Source of the DNA: Mesotaenium endlicherianum
Lineage: Eukaryota > Streptophyta > Zygnematophyceae > Zygnematales > Mesotaeniaceae
NCBI GenBank assembly: GCA_009602735.1
Contig: WELA01002099.1
Span: 86,436-150,435, forward strand
DNA: 64,000 bases
Direction: 5' to 3'
Below are positions 1-10,963 of this stretch, piece after piece. Numbering within the stretch: the first letter of the stretch is position 1; the number at the start of each line of letters is the position of its first letter. A program made the translations under genes and the position numbers. Under the pieces are notes generated by a model, which was not told where the DNA came from, searched no databases, and worked only from the letters and a program-made list of their open reading frames with translations.

Positions 1-625
1 GCTAAGAATGGGTGTGCAAATGAGACTACGAGGATTCGAGACATCAGTCAGAAAGACAGTATGTGGGAGAGATTGAAAGTGTGGGTAAATGTTTGTGAGC
101 CAATAGTTGTACTTCTTCGTCTTGTTGACTCTCCCGAGCCAGCATTAGGCAAGATCTGGGCCAGGATGTCTGCAATTCAAGAGCACGTCAACAATGCCCC
201 CGGTCTAAAAGACGCTCAGATAGCCAAGGCTGCCAAGGAAGTTGCCGCGCGTTAGCAACAACTACACTTCCACCGGTAGGTTGTTATTTGTCATATTTGT
301 CTTCACCCTTCCCGATAGGCATGTTGTTGAACTTGATTTGCTGCTTTGTTTTCTTGCATGTCCTTGTGTGTCATGTTCCCTCTCTCTCATCTCTCTCAAT
401 GCTCTTCTCTCTCTCGCACTCTCTCTCTCTCTATGGAAATTATTGAATATATTTGTCATTGATGTTCATGTTTTGTTTAGCTCTTGTGCAGGCTACTACA
501 TGGATCCAAAGTTTCAAGACCATGATTCTTGGGCCAGCGATAGTTCTCTCTTGAGGGACCATTTGCTAGTGACAAGTGTGCCAGAAGCTTGTTGGAAAGG
601 GGACTTTGCTAAGAGCTCAAGTTGA
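1..625 (+). pseudogene. hAT-transposase-like remnant, two exon-like blocks
   Basis: The reading frame over positions 1-255 gives LLRLVDSPEPALGKIW. This resembles the segment of hAT-family transposases that normally reads roughly 'P-L-V-x-V-L-R-L-V-D...P-A-M-G'. After an intron-like gap with a CT-rich tract and acceptor TTGTGCAG at about 482-491, a second block reads YYMDPKFQ, similar to the conserved 'YxLNPxF' stretch of hAT proteins. The join between the blocks is out of frame and a TAG lies at 253-255, so the gene is broken. No catalytic DDE region or dimerisation domain is visible, and upstream sequence lies outside the window. It could also be a domesticated hAT-like gene; the assignment rests on two short motifs only. 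Confidence 0.4.
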
Positions 626-637
626 CAAGGAGCTGAG

Positions 638-1358
638 TGTAATGAATCAGTATATTGGTTGAATCAGTATATTGGTTGAATATAACAGTTAAATTAGTTC
701 AGCCTGCTGAACTCTAGTTAATAATCAGTCTGCTGGACTTTATATTTAATATCAGTTTAATGACTCAGCCGAAAGCAGCAGGCTGAAGTTGGCTTAAGTC
801 AGCTTGCTGACACATTCTTTGACAGCCAGCTGACTTCCGTACTCGGTAGCAGCGAACTGCCTCGATATGCATCTAAGTGTGGTATGCTAGATGAATGGCC
901 AGATGACATCCCTATGATGGATGGCGATTCGGGATGATGGGAGATGGCGGTGGATTTGGTTAACCGAGGTCCTACCAACGTGGTTAACTCCCGGGTAGGC
1001 GGTGCCATCGCACTGACCGTTGAACAGTAAACTCATTCCATGTACATATGCTAGGCATTGCTCTCGAGTTTGGCATTCGGAAACGAGGCCAACTCTCTTG
1101 TACAGCTTACTGAGAGAGATCTGAATCCAAGGCGAGAAGCCATTGATACGCACTGTCTTCTAACCTTGCTTATGTATGAGTTTACTGATTTCATTATTGA
1201 TGCTAGTTTACTTGCATTTGATTCACGAGTGTTGTTCACTGCTAGTGTGTTGTCCTTTTGCCGTTTAATTAGTTAACGGAAAATCCATAAAGATTACTTG
1301 CTGATATAAAGATCTTTATGAATTGTTAATCGCCTATTTGGTAAGTCGATTCATTTCA
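638..1358 (+). repeat. 5' LTR of element 1 (TGTAATGAATCAG...TTTCA)
   Basis: The segment starts TGTAATGAATCAG, ends ATTTCA, and sits one base before a tRNA primer site. A related sequence in inverse orientation fills 7607-8311. The outer ends also match the ends of the solo LTR at 16596-17908 read on the minus strand, so these belong to one LTR superfamily. It should contain U3 promoter and R/U5, but I cannot place a transcription start. Confidence 0.75.
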
Positions 1359-1359
1359 C

Positions 1360-1371
1360 TGGTATCGGAGC
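1360..1371 (+). promoter_or_regulatory. Primer binding site, initiator tRNA-Met type
   Basis: TGGTATCGGAGC follows the LTR end after one spacer base. It differs by one base from the usual plant primer site TGGTATCAGAGC, which pairs with the 3' end of initiator methionine tRNA. The same motif follows the inverted LTR (7594-7605, minus strand). Confidence 0.75.
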
Positions 1372-1392
1372 AGTTATCACAGTCTTCTTTGT

Positions 1393-2850
1393 ATGGTAAG
1401 GACAAGGTCTCAAACTAGCAACTCCCGAGACATGGAGAACCAGGATAATGAGAATGTCGAAAACCAGGCGGAGAGCCATGTAGCGTGAACCCGTACCTAT
1501 TCTGAAGCAGTGGCACATGCTGCAGCTAGAGAGGCTGCAGATGAGACAGCTGCTATTGCCGCAGTCGCAGCACAGCAAGCTGAGGAGGAGAGAGCCAGAC
1601 TAGAAGTTGAACAATTAGCAATGGCCGCTGAAGATACAGAAAGGAGGGAAGGACAGCCAGCTGACGAGCGCACTATTGAAGAACTTATGGCATCAAGGGC
1701 TAACGTTCTGAACCCACCTCCTGCTGTACAACTCAATGTACCCCTAGGTCAAATACGTGACCGGCTGAATGCGGCAGGAATTGCTGCTGCAGGAGCGAGA
1801 GGGACTGTTGAGGACACTACTCAGCGAGTAGATGCTAATGCTGCTGCGGCATTTGCTGGACTACCACCCCAGAGTGTAGACATGGGAGCATTGTTCGTTC
1901 ACATGCAGTCGCAAATGGCGACCATGTATCAGTCCCAACAGGAGGAGAAAAGAATCATAATGTCTCTACTGCGGGACAGAGGCCAATTGGGGTCTCAAAC
2001 CACTAGTGGTGGTGGCCGAGGGCCTAGTAAGCCCAAGCCGAAACCTCCCCAGGAATATGATCCTGAGGGAAACAGAAAATATTACCTGATCAAGTTTCTC
2101 GCGGATGTTGAGCAGTGGCTGGAGAACTACCCAGAACTGCAAGATTACGAGAAGGTCAGGCACACCGGTGCGCTACTGAAAGGCAGTGCCGCAGACTGGT
2201 GGCTTTACTGGAAGGAAGAGCGTAAGGCTCGGCAACTCGGTGACCCTACGTGGGTAGAGTTTGTCGAGAAGTTGCATGAGAAGTTTGATGTCATCAACCA
2301 GCAGAAGAAAGCTATCTATGCGATGATCTCCCTGACACTGAAGCAGACCACTTCAGTTGCTGAGTTTGCTCAAAAGTTCCTGGAGAACATGATGAAACAG
2401 CCAGACTTGCCAGATCGATATAGGATAGCATACTTCAAGTGTGGCTTGAAATCCGAAGTCTCTGGTCATTTCGCTAAGAAGAAGTATGAGAAACTGGCTG
2501 ACTTGATCTAGGATGCTGACGCCTGGGATCAGCAGCAGTTCAATCACAAGCGCCAGAGTAATGCTTTGGTGTCTAAGATTGTCAAAAAGCCCCACGGTTC
2601 CTACAATGCAATTGAAGGAGACCAGGCTGAGGATAATCAGGGTGATGAATATGAGTATGAGTACAATGCTATTCAGTCTAGAGGTAGAGGTGGTTCCTCT
2701 CGAGGTGGCTATGGAAGGGGTGGTGGTAGGACTAAGCCGAGACCAGCCTCAGCAAAATCGATTTGCTTTCATTGCAAGCAGCCAGGTCACTTCAGAGAGC
2801 AGTGTCCAGTCAAGCACCTCCCAAAGGTCGAGAGAAAGACCAGCCTTTAA
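1393..2850 (+). pseudogene. gag of element 1 (capsid + CCHC zinc knuckle), broken
   Basis: The frame opens at ATG 1393 (MVRTRSQTSNS) 20 bases after the primer site and stays in frame to 2850 apart from TGA 1486 and TAG 2509. The inverted copy at 7.5 kb has a lysine codon (AAA) where this copy has TGA. After an Ala/Glu-rich coiled-coil-like N-terminus comes a retrotransposon-gag capsid region (ADWWLYWKEE, then FVEKLHEKFD). A Gly/Arg-rich linker follows, and then a nucleocapsid knuckle CFHCKQPGHFREQC at about 2762-2806. Gag would package the element RNA in cytoplasmic particles. The protease frame overlaps the 3' end, as in elements that express pol by frameshifting. Confidence 0.8.
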
Positions 2851-2851
2851 A

Positions 2852-3436
2852 AAACAGCAACAGTCAGTCATCCAGTCTACTGACTGTGAGGATGCTAGAG
2901 ATAGTGAGTCGTCACTAGCTGCCCTTGTAGCAGGTATTATGGGTCCTGCTGAACTGGATTCACTATGCATGCCTGACAACCAGATAAAGGAGACCATCAG
3001 CAATATAGACGTCCAGAGAGTGCACACTCTGGATGCTCTTGTTCCACCTGATGTCCAACATTTCTTTGCTAAGTCAGGAGAACAATGCGAAAGTCAGGAA
3101 AAGCCAGTCCCCCCTATCCTACTGCATTGCATGGTTGCAGGTAGGAAGGTGAGAGCATTTGTTGACGAAGGGGCGTCACATACCTTTATCCACAAGGACT
3201 TAGTTAAGCGGCTAAGGCTGCCTACTGTCACCCAAGGGAATAGAAAAATATTCCTTGGAGATGCCTCAAATATCCCGGGAGGAGTTGTAACCAAGCCTAT
3301 TGAGGTCCAGTTAGGTTCTGGCATTGCAATTCTAAGTGAAACGCTTACATTTGAGGTACTCAACACTGGCTTTTATGATCTCGTGCTAGGCAGGTCCTGG
3401 CTTAGTAGACATCAAGCTGAGCAGATGTACAGTTAA
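2852..3436 (+). pseudogene. Retropepsin-like aspartic protease region of element 1
   Basis: In the frame overlapping the end of gag (open from about 2513), the stretch around 3160-3200 reads AFVDEGASHTFIHKDLVKRL. This is the active-site neighbourhood of gypsy proteases. The usual catalytic triplet D-S/T-G appears here as D-E-G, so the enzyme is probably inactive. A distal GFYDLVLGRSWL matches the second conserved region (hydrophobic-hydrophobic-G). The frame ends in TAA at 3434-3436, and the homology continues in another frame (RCTVKVRGASDG), so a frameshift separates it from reverse transcriptase. Confidence 0.65.
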
Positions 3437-3437
3437 A

Positions 3438-6175
3438 GTGAGAGGAGCCAGTGATGGGCAGACTGACTTGGCACCTACTAGTGCTCTTCCTCTTGTCCTG
3501 TGTGGATGGCAAATGAAGGAAAAGAAGAGGCTTCCAGAAGGATGTACGTTGCTGAATGCAATGGAGTTCGTCAAAAGCTGGAACCAAAAGGATGACAGAA
3601 TGTTCTGTCTGCTGCTAAGAGAGGTACCTCCTCAACCTGAAGAAGTGGTTGAGAAAAAGGTAAGTCCTCCGGAGCACCCTACTGCTGCGAAAATTGTTGC
3701 TCAGTACACGGATGTATTTAATATGCCTCCAGGACTACTCCCTAAGCGGGAAGTAGATCATAAGATTGATTTATTACCTGGTAGTCAGCCACCCTAGCAA
3801 CGCACTTATGGCTTGTCTTATGTGGAGAGCGAGGAGTTGAAAACACAGATTGCAGAGCTTGAGGAAAATGGTTATATTTCTCCCAGTAAATCACCTTACG
3901 GCGCACCCATCTTATTGTTCAGAAAAAAGATGGCAGTATGCGGATGTGTGTGGATTACAGAGCCCTGAACAGAATTACGGTAAAGAACAAGTATGCCTTA
4001 CCCAGAATCGAGGACTTGCTTGATATCCTGTCTGGTGCTAAGGTGTTCAGTAAGATAGATCTCAAGAGTGGTTATCATCAAATCAGAATTGCTGAGGGGG
4101 ATGAACACAAGACTGCCTTCCGCACACGTTATGGACACTATGAGTTCAACGTGATGCCATTTGGACTAACTAATGCTCCCGCTACCTTCATGGGTGCTAT
4201 GAATGACATTTTCAGTCCTTATTTGGATAAGTTTGTGCAAGTTTTCCTGGATGATATTTTAATTTTCTCTAAAGATGAAGCTTCGCACACCGAACACTTA
4301 AAGAGTGTCCTAGACACTCTGCGGAAAAATCACTTGTATGCTAAAATGAGCAAGTGTGATTTCTTTAAGGAAAGTATTGAATTCTTAGGCCACGTTGTCA
4401 ATAAAGAGGGCATTAGTGTGGATCCTAAGAAAGTCCAGACCATAAGGGACTGGCCGGTACCACAGTCTGTCTCTGAAGTTAGATCCTTCCTCGGGTTGGC
4501 TAACTACTATAGGAGATTTATAGAGAATTAGTCTATAAAGGTCAGTAAACTGACTGAACTCATTAAGAAAGACATTGGGTATGTGTGGGGGGAAGAGCAG
4601 CAGGCTGCCTTCTAGACCCTTAAAGATGCCATTTGTTCTGCCTCGGTGCTAGCCGTGTATGACCCCAGCAAACCGGTGCAGGTGGTCACTGATGCCTCTG
4701 ACATTGCCATGGGAGCTATTTTGTTGCAGCCTGCTGACAAAACCACAAAGGATGGTAAGATACGGCAGGAGTGGCACCCAATGTCGTACGAGTCTATGAA
4801 ATTTAATCCAGCGGAGATTAATTACTCAGTGCATGATAAGGAGCTGCTAACTATTATTCATGTGCTCAAACAGTGGAGAGCATACTTACATGGTAAAGCT
4901 TTTAAGGTGATTACAGATCATCTAGCTCTGACCCACTTTCAGAAGAAGTCCAAGCTGTCGAGGAGGGAGAACCGCTGGAGCCAGATGCTGGAGCAGTTCC
5001 AAGTCCAGATCGACTACAAACCAGGGAAGTTGAATCCTGCTGATGCACTCTCTAGAAGACCTGACTTGCAAGAAAGGAACTTTAGTCAGCATGCTGTAGA
5101 TAAAGTCCTGTGTGCACTCACTTCACTAAAGGTGAAAAATTCCTTCCTTGAACAACTTAGGAAAGCCTACCTTTCTGACCCAACATTTGAGCCCAGCCCC
5201 CCTACTGGTGTGTGTCGTGCTACTGCACTCAAGTATAAGCTTAAGGGAGGGGTCTGGGTGACTGAAACCACTTCAGGCAGGCTGAAGCTGGTCATTCCTT
5301 ATAACTTGGAAATAAGGTCTCTCTTACTGAGTCAAGCGCATGACAGTCTCCTGGGTGGACATTTGGGGCAGGCCAAAACAGTTGGCAAACTTGCAAAACA
5401 TTATCATTGGGAGGGGTTACCCCGGGAGGTCTTGAAATATGTCAAGTCCTGTGACCACTGTCAGAGAAATAAGTCTCGGCACACACCACCCGGAGGTCTC
5501 TTGCAACCACTGCCCATCCCAGCTGGACGCTGGGAAACTATATCCATGGACTGGGTGGTCTCACTCCCAAGAACTGCCAATGGGCATGATTCAATACTGG
5601 TAGTCGTTGATAAACTGACAAAAATGGTCATTTTTATCCCCACAACTGTCAAAGTGACTGCACTCGAAATAGCGAGACAGTTGTACAACCATGTAGTCTG
5701 CCAACATGGGCTTCCTTCTAATATCATCTCAGACAGAGACTCAAAATTCACCTCTAAGTTCTGGAGAGCTTTAATGGGGTTAATGGGAGTCAAACAGCTG
5801 CTCAGCACATCAAACCACCCTCAAACTGATGGGCAGACTGAAAGAACTAACCGAGTTCTGCAGGGGGTGCTGAGAGCATATATTAACCAAAAACAAGATA
5901 ATTGGGATGACCTGTTGCCTCAAATTCAGTTTGCGGTCAACAGTGCGGTGCACGCGTCAACGGGCAAGACTCCTTTTGAACTCAGCCTGGGTAGAGTCCC
6001 TAAGTCTTCTTTAGATGTACTGGGGGAGTCGTTAACTGACCCTGAAGGGATTGACAATCCGATCTCCCTCCAGTTAACTCAGGAGTTTGCTGACACTGTC
6101 AGAAGTCCAACGAAACCTGCACAAAGCCCAAGAAAACCAACAAAAAATACGCTAATCAACACCGTCGGGAGCTGA
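3438..6175 (+). pseudogene. pol of element 1: reverse transcriptase, RNase H, integrase core
   Basis: Reverse transcriptase spans about 3830-4530: [15 protein letters not shown] carries the first catalytic Asp, and [11 protein letters not shown] carries the paired Asp (F-L-D-D form). RNase H is around 4640-5060 (VTDASDIAMGAILL, DHLALTHFQKKS). Integrase follows, with an HHCC zinc region (HDSLLGGH, then CDHCQRNK), first Asp in ISMDWVVSL, second in SDRDSKF, and Glu in TDGQTERTNR. TAG codons at 3795, 4529 and 4613 and a frame break near 3920 interrupt the polyprotein. The frame is lost again near 6130, just before the chromodomain. Together these would copy the RNA and insert the cDNA. Confidence 0.85.
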
Positions 6176-6642
6176 CATTTTCTGAAGGCGATTTAGTCAA
6201 ACTGCATTCTCAGCACCTGTACCTCCCTGGTGTGGTCAAGAAAAAGCTTGGCCCTGTCTGGGTCGGTCCATATTCGGTAGTGCGTCGTATCCATCAGAAT
6301 GCTTACAAACTGAACATGTCAGCGGACTACAAGGGTCACCCGGTCTTTAATGTCTCCTTCCTGGAACCCTACATCAAAGGTGATACACTGTTCACAGGTC
6401 GGTTACCTGTCCAACCGGGACCTGTCCCCGCTGTCCGAGACGGCGATCCTGAGGAATATGAGGTCGAGGAGATTTTAGACGCTCGCTCGGTCCATCGATC
6501 GTCTAAATATGTCATGAAGTACCTCATCCGATGGAAGGGTTACGATGCCTCTAGGGACACTTGGGAATTTAAAGACCAGCTGACCAATGTCAAAGGGGCG
6601 TTGAAACGGTTCCACCTTCGGGCGGCTGGGGCACCGCCCTAA
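6176..6642 (+). pseudogene. Integrase C-terminus with chromodomain, element 1
   Basis: A different frame from the integrase core carries the integrase C-terminal barrel (KKKLGPVWVGPYSVVRR, then HPVFNVSFLEPY). It ends in a chromodomain: EYEVEEILDARSV followed by YLIRWKGYDASRDTWEF, with the aromatic residues expected for methyl-lysine binding. Chromodomains in this position direct chromovirus integration to heterochromatin. The frame closes with TAA at 6640-6642. Only a frameshift separates it from the core. Confidence 0.85.
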
Positions 6643-6945
6643 CTGTCCCTTAAGTGGACATGGGAAGGTGACAGGAGGTCCTGTCTCCATATAAGTTGGA
6701 GGGGGATGTGACAGTTAGTGACAGTTGTGACAAGCAACCCACCTTTAAAATTAAGTTGGAGGGAGTGGTATTCTCTGATCACCATATTACACACTCAACC
6801 TGCGCTCACACTCACTTGCTCTCTAACTCAATTTTCCCTTGTATTCACTCACACCAGGTATTCCACTCTAGGAACTCTCCCGATCGCGTTCCTCTTCATC
6901 AAGGGCACTCAGTAGCGGCAAAATATCATGACTTCATTAACTGCA
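6643..6945 (+). other. Polypurine tract and presumed 3' terminal sequence of element 1
   Basis: AAGTTGGAGGGGGATG near 6695-6710 looks like a plus-strand primer (polypurine) tract and is followed by TGTGACAG. In related elements the 3' LTR would begin there. The sequence does not match the 5' LTR at 638-1358. A second, shorter purine run (AAGTTGGAGGGA) lies near 6753. Confidence 0.45.
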
Positions 6946-7439
6946 TGTCAGCAAAAAAATTAAAATTAATATTTATAAATTATATGTGGCGTATGAATTC
7001 TAAAAAAGTCTGTCTCTTCGCAAATACATTCTCTACTTTTCAATTCTTAATAGAAGCAATTTGCAAAAATGCTTCGAAAAAAAAGAATTGAAATGGAGTT
7101 GAAAAACAAAGTAAGTGAACAATGCACTTAGAACAACTCGAACGACAGCGAACAAGCGAATCGGAGAACTTGGCGTGCATGCGAACAAGATAACCTATAA
7201 AATTAGTTAAAATGGAAGTTTGTATCCAGAAGACTATCAAGAACAGTTTTTCTGCCCAGCACGTGTCAGAAAGAACGAACATGTACGACATGTACGACAT
7301 TACGTTAACACTTCAAGTCCATGACTTTCTTTCAATTAAAAAAGTCATATTTAAATTTAAAAAAACGAACTAACAAAACATGGCACAAAAAACAGCACGA
7401 ACTATAGTGAACAAGCAAACAGCAAAAGTAAGAGTACAT
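6946..7439. other. AT-rich non-coding stretch
   Basis: I see no coding homology, repeat or RNA gene here. It separates element 1 from the inverted LTR fragment. Confidence 0.5.
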
Positions 7440-8311
7440 GCGAACGGCGTAACCCTCCTTCAGAATAGGTACGGGCTTTTGCTACATGGCTTTTAGCCTG
7501 GTTTTTGACATTATCGCTAACCTGGTTCTCCATGTCTTGGGAGTTGCTAGTTTAAGAACTTGTCCTTACCATACGAAGAAGACTGTGATAACTGCTCCGA
7601 TACCACTGAAATGAATCAACTTACAAAGAGGCGATTAACAATTAATAAGATCTTTATATCAACAAGTGAGCTTAGGGAACTTTTTGTTCACTCATTCAAA
7701 CAGCAAAGGACATCATACCAGCGGCATATAATTCTCACAAGTCAAATGCAAGTAAACGAGCATCAATTATGCAAACAGTAAATACGTGCATAAGCAAGGT
7801 TAGAAGACAGTTGACATCAATGACTTCTCGCCTTGGATTGAAAGTTCTCTCAGTAAGCTGTACAAGATAGTTGGTCTCGTTTCCAAATGCTGAACCCGAG
7901 AGCAATACCTAGCATATGTACATGGAATGAATTTACTGCATTCAACGGCAAGTGCGATGGCACCGCCTATCGGGAGTAAACCACGTTGGTAGGACCTCGG
8001 TTAACCAAATTCACCGCCATGAATTGCCATCCATCCTAAGGATGTCATCTGGCCATCCATCTAGCATATTACACTCAGATACATGTCTAGGCAATTCGCT
8101 GCTATCGAGTACGGAAGTCAGCTGGCTGTCAAAGAATGTGTCGACAAGCTGACCTTAGTTAACTTCAACTTGCTGCTCCCGGCTGAGTCATTCAACTGAT
8201 AATTATATAAAGTCCAACAAACTGAATGTTCACTAAAGTATAGCAGACTAAACTTAATTAACTATTATATTTAAATGAATATCATATCTACCAATATACT
8301 GATTTACTACA
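7440..8311 (-). mobile_element. Inverted truncated gypsy copy: LTR + primer site + gag start
   Basis: Read on the minus strand, 8311-7607 is an LTR (TGTAGTAAATCAG...ATTTCA) similar to that of element 1. It is followed by a primer site (7605-7594), a short leader and the first ~40 codons of gag (ATG at 7572-7570, SNSQDMENQ). Similarity stops near 7440. It lies head-to-head with element 1, so the pair can form a large inverted repeat. An early TAA breaks the gag frame at codon 7. Confidence 0.75.
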
Positions 8312-8333
8312 AAACTCAAGTTGACTGGTTCAG

Positions 8334-9110
8334 GTGAACAAAAATTCCCAAGCAAATCAAAAATTGAGGCTTGTGAAGGTTGCCGTTGCTCAACCTGGAA
8401 GGGAATCCGGAGAAATTCAATTATATATGCGGTTGAGGAGTGGAAGGATCTACCATCCTGTGGAGCCTATGAAAGGCTTTGATTCAAGCCAGAGTCCACA
8501 AAGAAGTGAGACGTCTAAGCGGTCTGACAACCCGTGGAGTGAGCGACTATCGGGAGATGAGTCTTGCCATGTCTTTGCAAAAGGTGAGAATCCGTAAAGC
8601 GCGCGTTTCTTTGCACTTGATTTGGACAGTAAACTAGACGCGCGGGTAAGAGTCAGTGAGATTGGTCACCTTTAGAGATGGCTGGTGATTATAGGAATGA
8701 AAATTTTAAGTTCAACTTATCTACAAAATATTTTAGTGGACAAACTAACGAAAACAGTCTCACTTTCGAAGAGTTTCATGAGATCCATTGGGCGGATTTC
8801 TTTGAGAAGATCCAAGAAGATGCCTCATACACACAGTTTGTTGCATTCATAAGTCTCGTTCAGTATTTGGACAAGGATGCCTTGGTAGTCTATCGCCAGT
8901 TCTAGAAATATGAGTACTTTACCCATAAATAGGCATTTAGAGAGCAAAAGAAGGCTAGGGATTCAAAAATCTAGAAAGAGGCTGCAAAAGCCGATTATTA
9001 GCTTTGTCGTTAAAAAGGGCAATGCCTGCCGCACCTGTTGAGAGCGTAGAATCGGCTGCAGAAGTACAATAATTTATCGAGGCCATGAGATCTTACAGAG
9101 GGTTAGCAAA
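8334..9110 (+). pseudogene. Remnant of another gypsy gag N-terminus, rich in TAG codons
   Basis: The stretch MRLRSGRIYHP (about 8428-8460) is typical of the first residues of gypsy gag proteins, comparable to MPTRSGRAYQP of element A. After a gap, 8678-8905 encodes a 75-residue acidic segment beginning MAGDYRNENFKF. Continuing the same frame past TAG at 8903, the sequence remains Lys/Glu/Ala-rich for ~45 codons despite four TAG and one TAA. I cannot identify further domains. An unrelated low-complexity origin is possible but less likely. Confidence 0.45.
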
Positions 9111-9959
9111 GGGCAGCCACTCAAAATAATGGCAAGAGACTTGTGGTTTGCAAGCTTGTCATATTCTTCATATTCTTGCGCCTACATATATATTCAAATG
9201 TCGCGTTCTATACTTTTTATTGAGCCACAAATGCGAGATTGCCAATCTAGGCGTACAACCTTGAACTAAAAGCTCGGTCCATTGTCTTGAATCTCTTATC
9301 AAGCCTTCGAAAGTTGAGCACTACTCATACTCTCGCAGTTTGATCCATTTCAAAAATTTCAATAAAACTTACACACCAAGCTGCTCCTCCTTAAGCAATT
9401 TTCTCGTGCACTAGCAGTTTGAGCCCAATCAAATATTCAAAGAGGTTTACCATTCAAAATCTTCCTCCTTGACTAATTCTCATGCACTGGCAGTTTGAGA
9501 TTGTTAAAGTTTTTCAATTAATGATACACATCATGTTATTTCCATACGATTTTTTATCATGTAAGAAATTTTGGAAAACATGTCATGGCCATCAAGTTTG
9601 TATGCATGCAGTCCTAGGATTGCTTCTCATATCCTTTCAAGAGGATTCTTTTCAATTATTTAGGACATTTACTTTGCTCTCATGCAAAAAACCTGTGTGT
9701 CCGACACCTACTGCGCTCATGTGTTACCTATGAGACACTCTTGCAATCCCTCAAACTCCACATCCTTATATTACATTGCTCTGCACCCTGTGTAACCTCC
9801 TTATCTGCCTTTTTCTATCAAGCACAAATTTTGCCATCTAGTCACTCCCCGTAAGGTTATGAAAGTGTACTTTGTATATCTCTAGCATTTTATATACATA
9901 GAGTATGATCTTAGTATTTCAAGTTGTTTGGATAAGTATTGAGAAATTTATGGATTTTG
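9111..9959. other. Non-coding, AT-rich; no gene recognised
   Basis: Only short spurious frames occur. Simple homopyrimidine/AT stretches are present and nothing repeats elsewhere in the window by eye. Confidence 0.5.
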
Positions 9960-10890
9960 AGAGTTTGTAGTGAGTTTTAAATGTCACAGCTTCAATGTAG
10001 TGACAAATACAGGTGCAGTGTCGAATATTTTGGTTAAAGTTCAGGGAGTACGCACCAAATTATGATGGTGCCTGAAACTACGATTAATTACGTAAAGAGC
10101 CAAAGTGATTGTGGAAGTTCTAGAAGCTACGTGAGTGAAAGAGGCGCAGTGCCTTCGTGGAAGCGTAGTGGACCACGAGGAACAAAGCTAGTTGCAGTTA
10201 TACTCCAGAGCGCAGCGGCATCTCACTAAGAAAGCGTAGGAAAATTATTGATAATATTGAGTTGCAAGAAATTGCTTATAAATGGAATATAATGAAAGGC
10301 CTCGTCATTACAAACCCGTAGAAATTTACAAATGTGAAAACTCATAATAAATGAAGAAGTTATGCCTATTTGTACTTTTCTAACTTAAGTCTTCCTCTCT
10401 AGGAGGGAGGCCCGCTTAGCAACGGATTTTCCTAAGTGTTTTTCAAATTGCCCCTTCAAGAATATTTGTGAGAAGGCCAAATCAATCTCATCTAACAAAA
10501 CGGGTTGATTTGAAGTCCACCTACATGCATCGACATTTCTAGAATATACTAACTTAGGCGCGCTACGCGAATCCAAAACTTCTTGGTAAATCGACCTAGT
10601 CGGCACTCAGCGTCAGCCATAATTACGTGAAGGTTCAAATTCACTCTAACGACCCAGATTGCTCGACGTTGTTGGTCAATCCGACGGTCGCGCTCACCGC
10701 GAATTAAGGACAGTAGTCGACCAACCTGAAAACTAAATAAACTTCAGAAATCCATAACTTTCTCAATACTTAACCAAATTCGACGAATTTTGTATCAAAA
10801 TGACCCTAAAAATACACTCTATGACTCTATGCATTTCAAACAAGTTCTTAAATAACTCAAAAATGCATATTATAAACTTATAACCTTACA
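9960..10890 (-). repeat. 3' LTR of element 2
   Basis: The minus-strand start is TGTAAGGTTATAAG, immediately after GAGGAGGGGGATGA (polypurine tract, 10904-10891). The inner ~400 bases correspond to 12831-13233. The far end is not fixed because the partner LTR is truncated. Confidence 0.65.
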
Positions 10891-10963
10891 TCATCCCCCT
10901 CCTCAAGACGCGACGTCCTCGACGCGTTCTGCAAATAACGTCTCTACTTGCTCTTACAGTGAG

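Larger units (their letters stand above)
638..6945 (+). mobile_element. Ty3/gypsy chromodomain retrotransposon (element 1), decayed
   Basis: Domain order is LTR, primer site, gag with zinc knuckle, protease, reverse transcriptase, RNase H, integrase, chromodomain. This is the standard order of chromoviruses. It is dead: in-frame TGA at 1486, TAG at 2509, 3795, 4529 and 4613, and frame breaks near 2850, 3430, 3920 and 6130. A left LTR (638-1358) is clear, but no copy of it is seen after the chromodomain; there a purine-rich tract is followed by unrelated sequence starting TGTGACAG. The right boundary is approximate. The left flank ends in the hAT remnant, so the element may have inserted there. 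Confidence 0.85.

Noticed and set aside
1393-9110. A UAG=Gln genetic code as explanation for all TAG codons
   Set aside because: Kept only as an alternative. PAT gag, the last 280 RNase H codons, recombinase and two GH31 exons have many Gln codons and no in-frame TAG; the recombinase frame itself ends in TAG, and some stops fall at Tyr, Arg or Phe positions.
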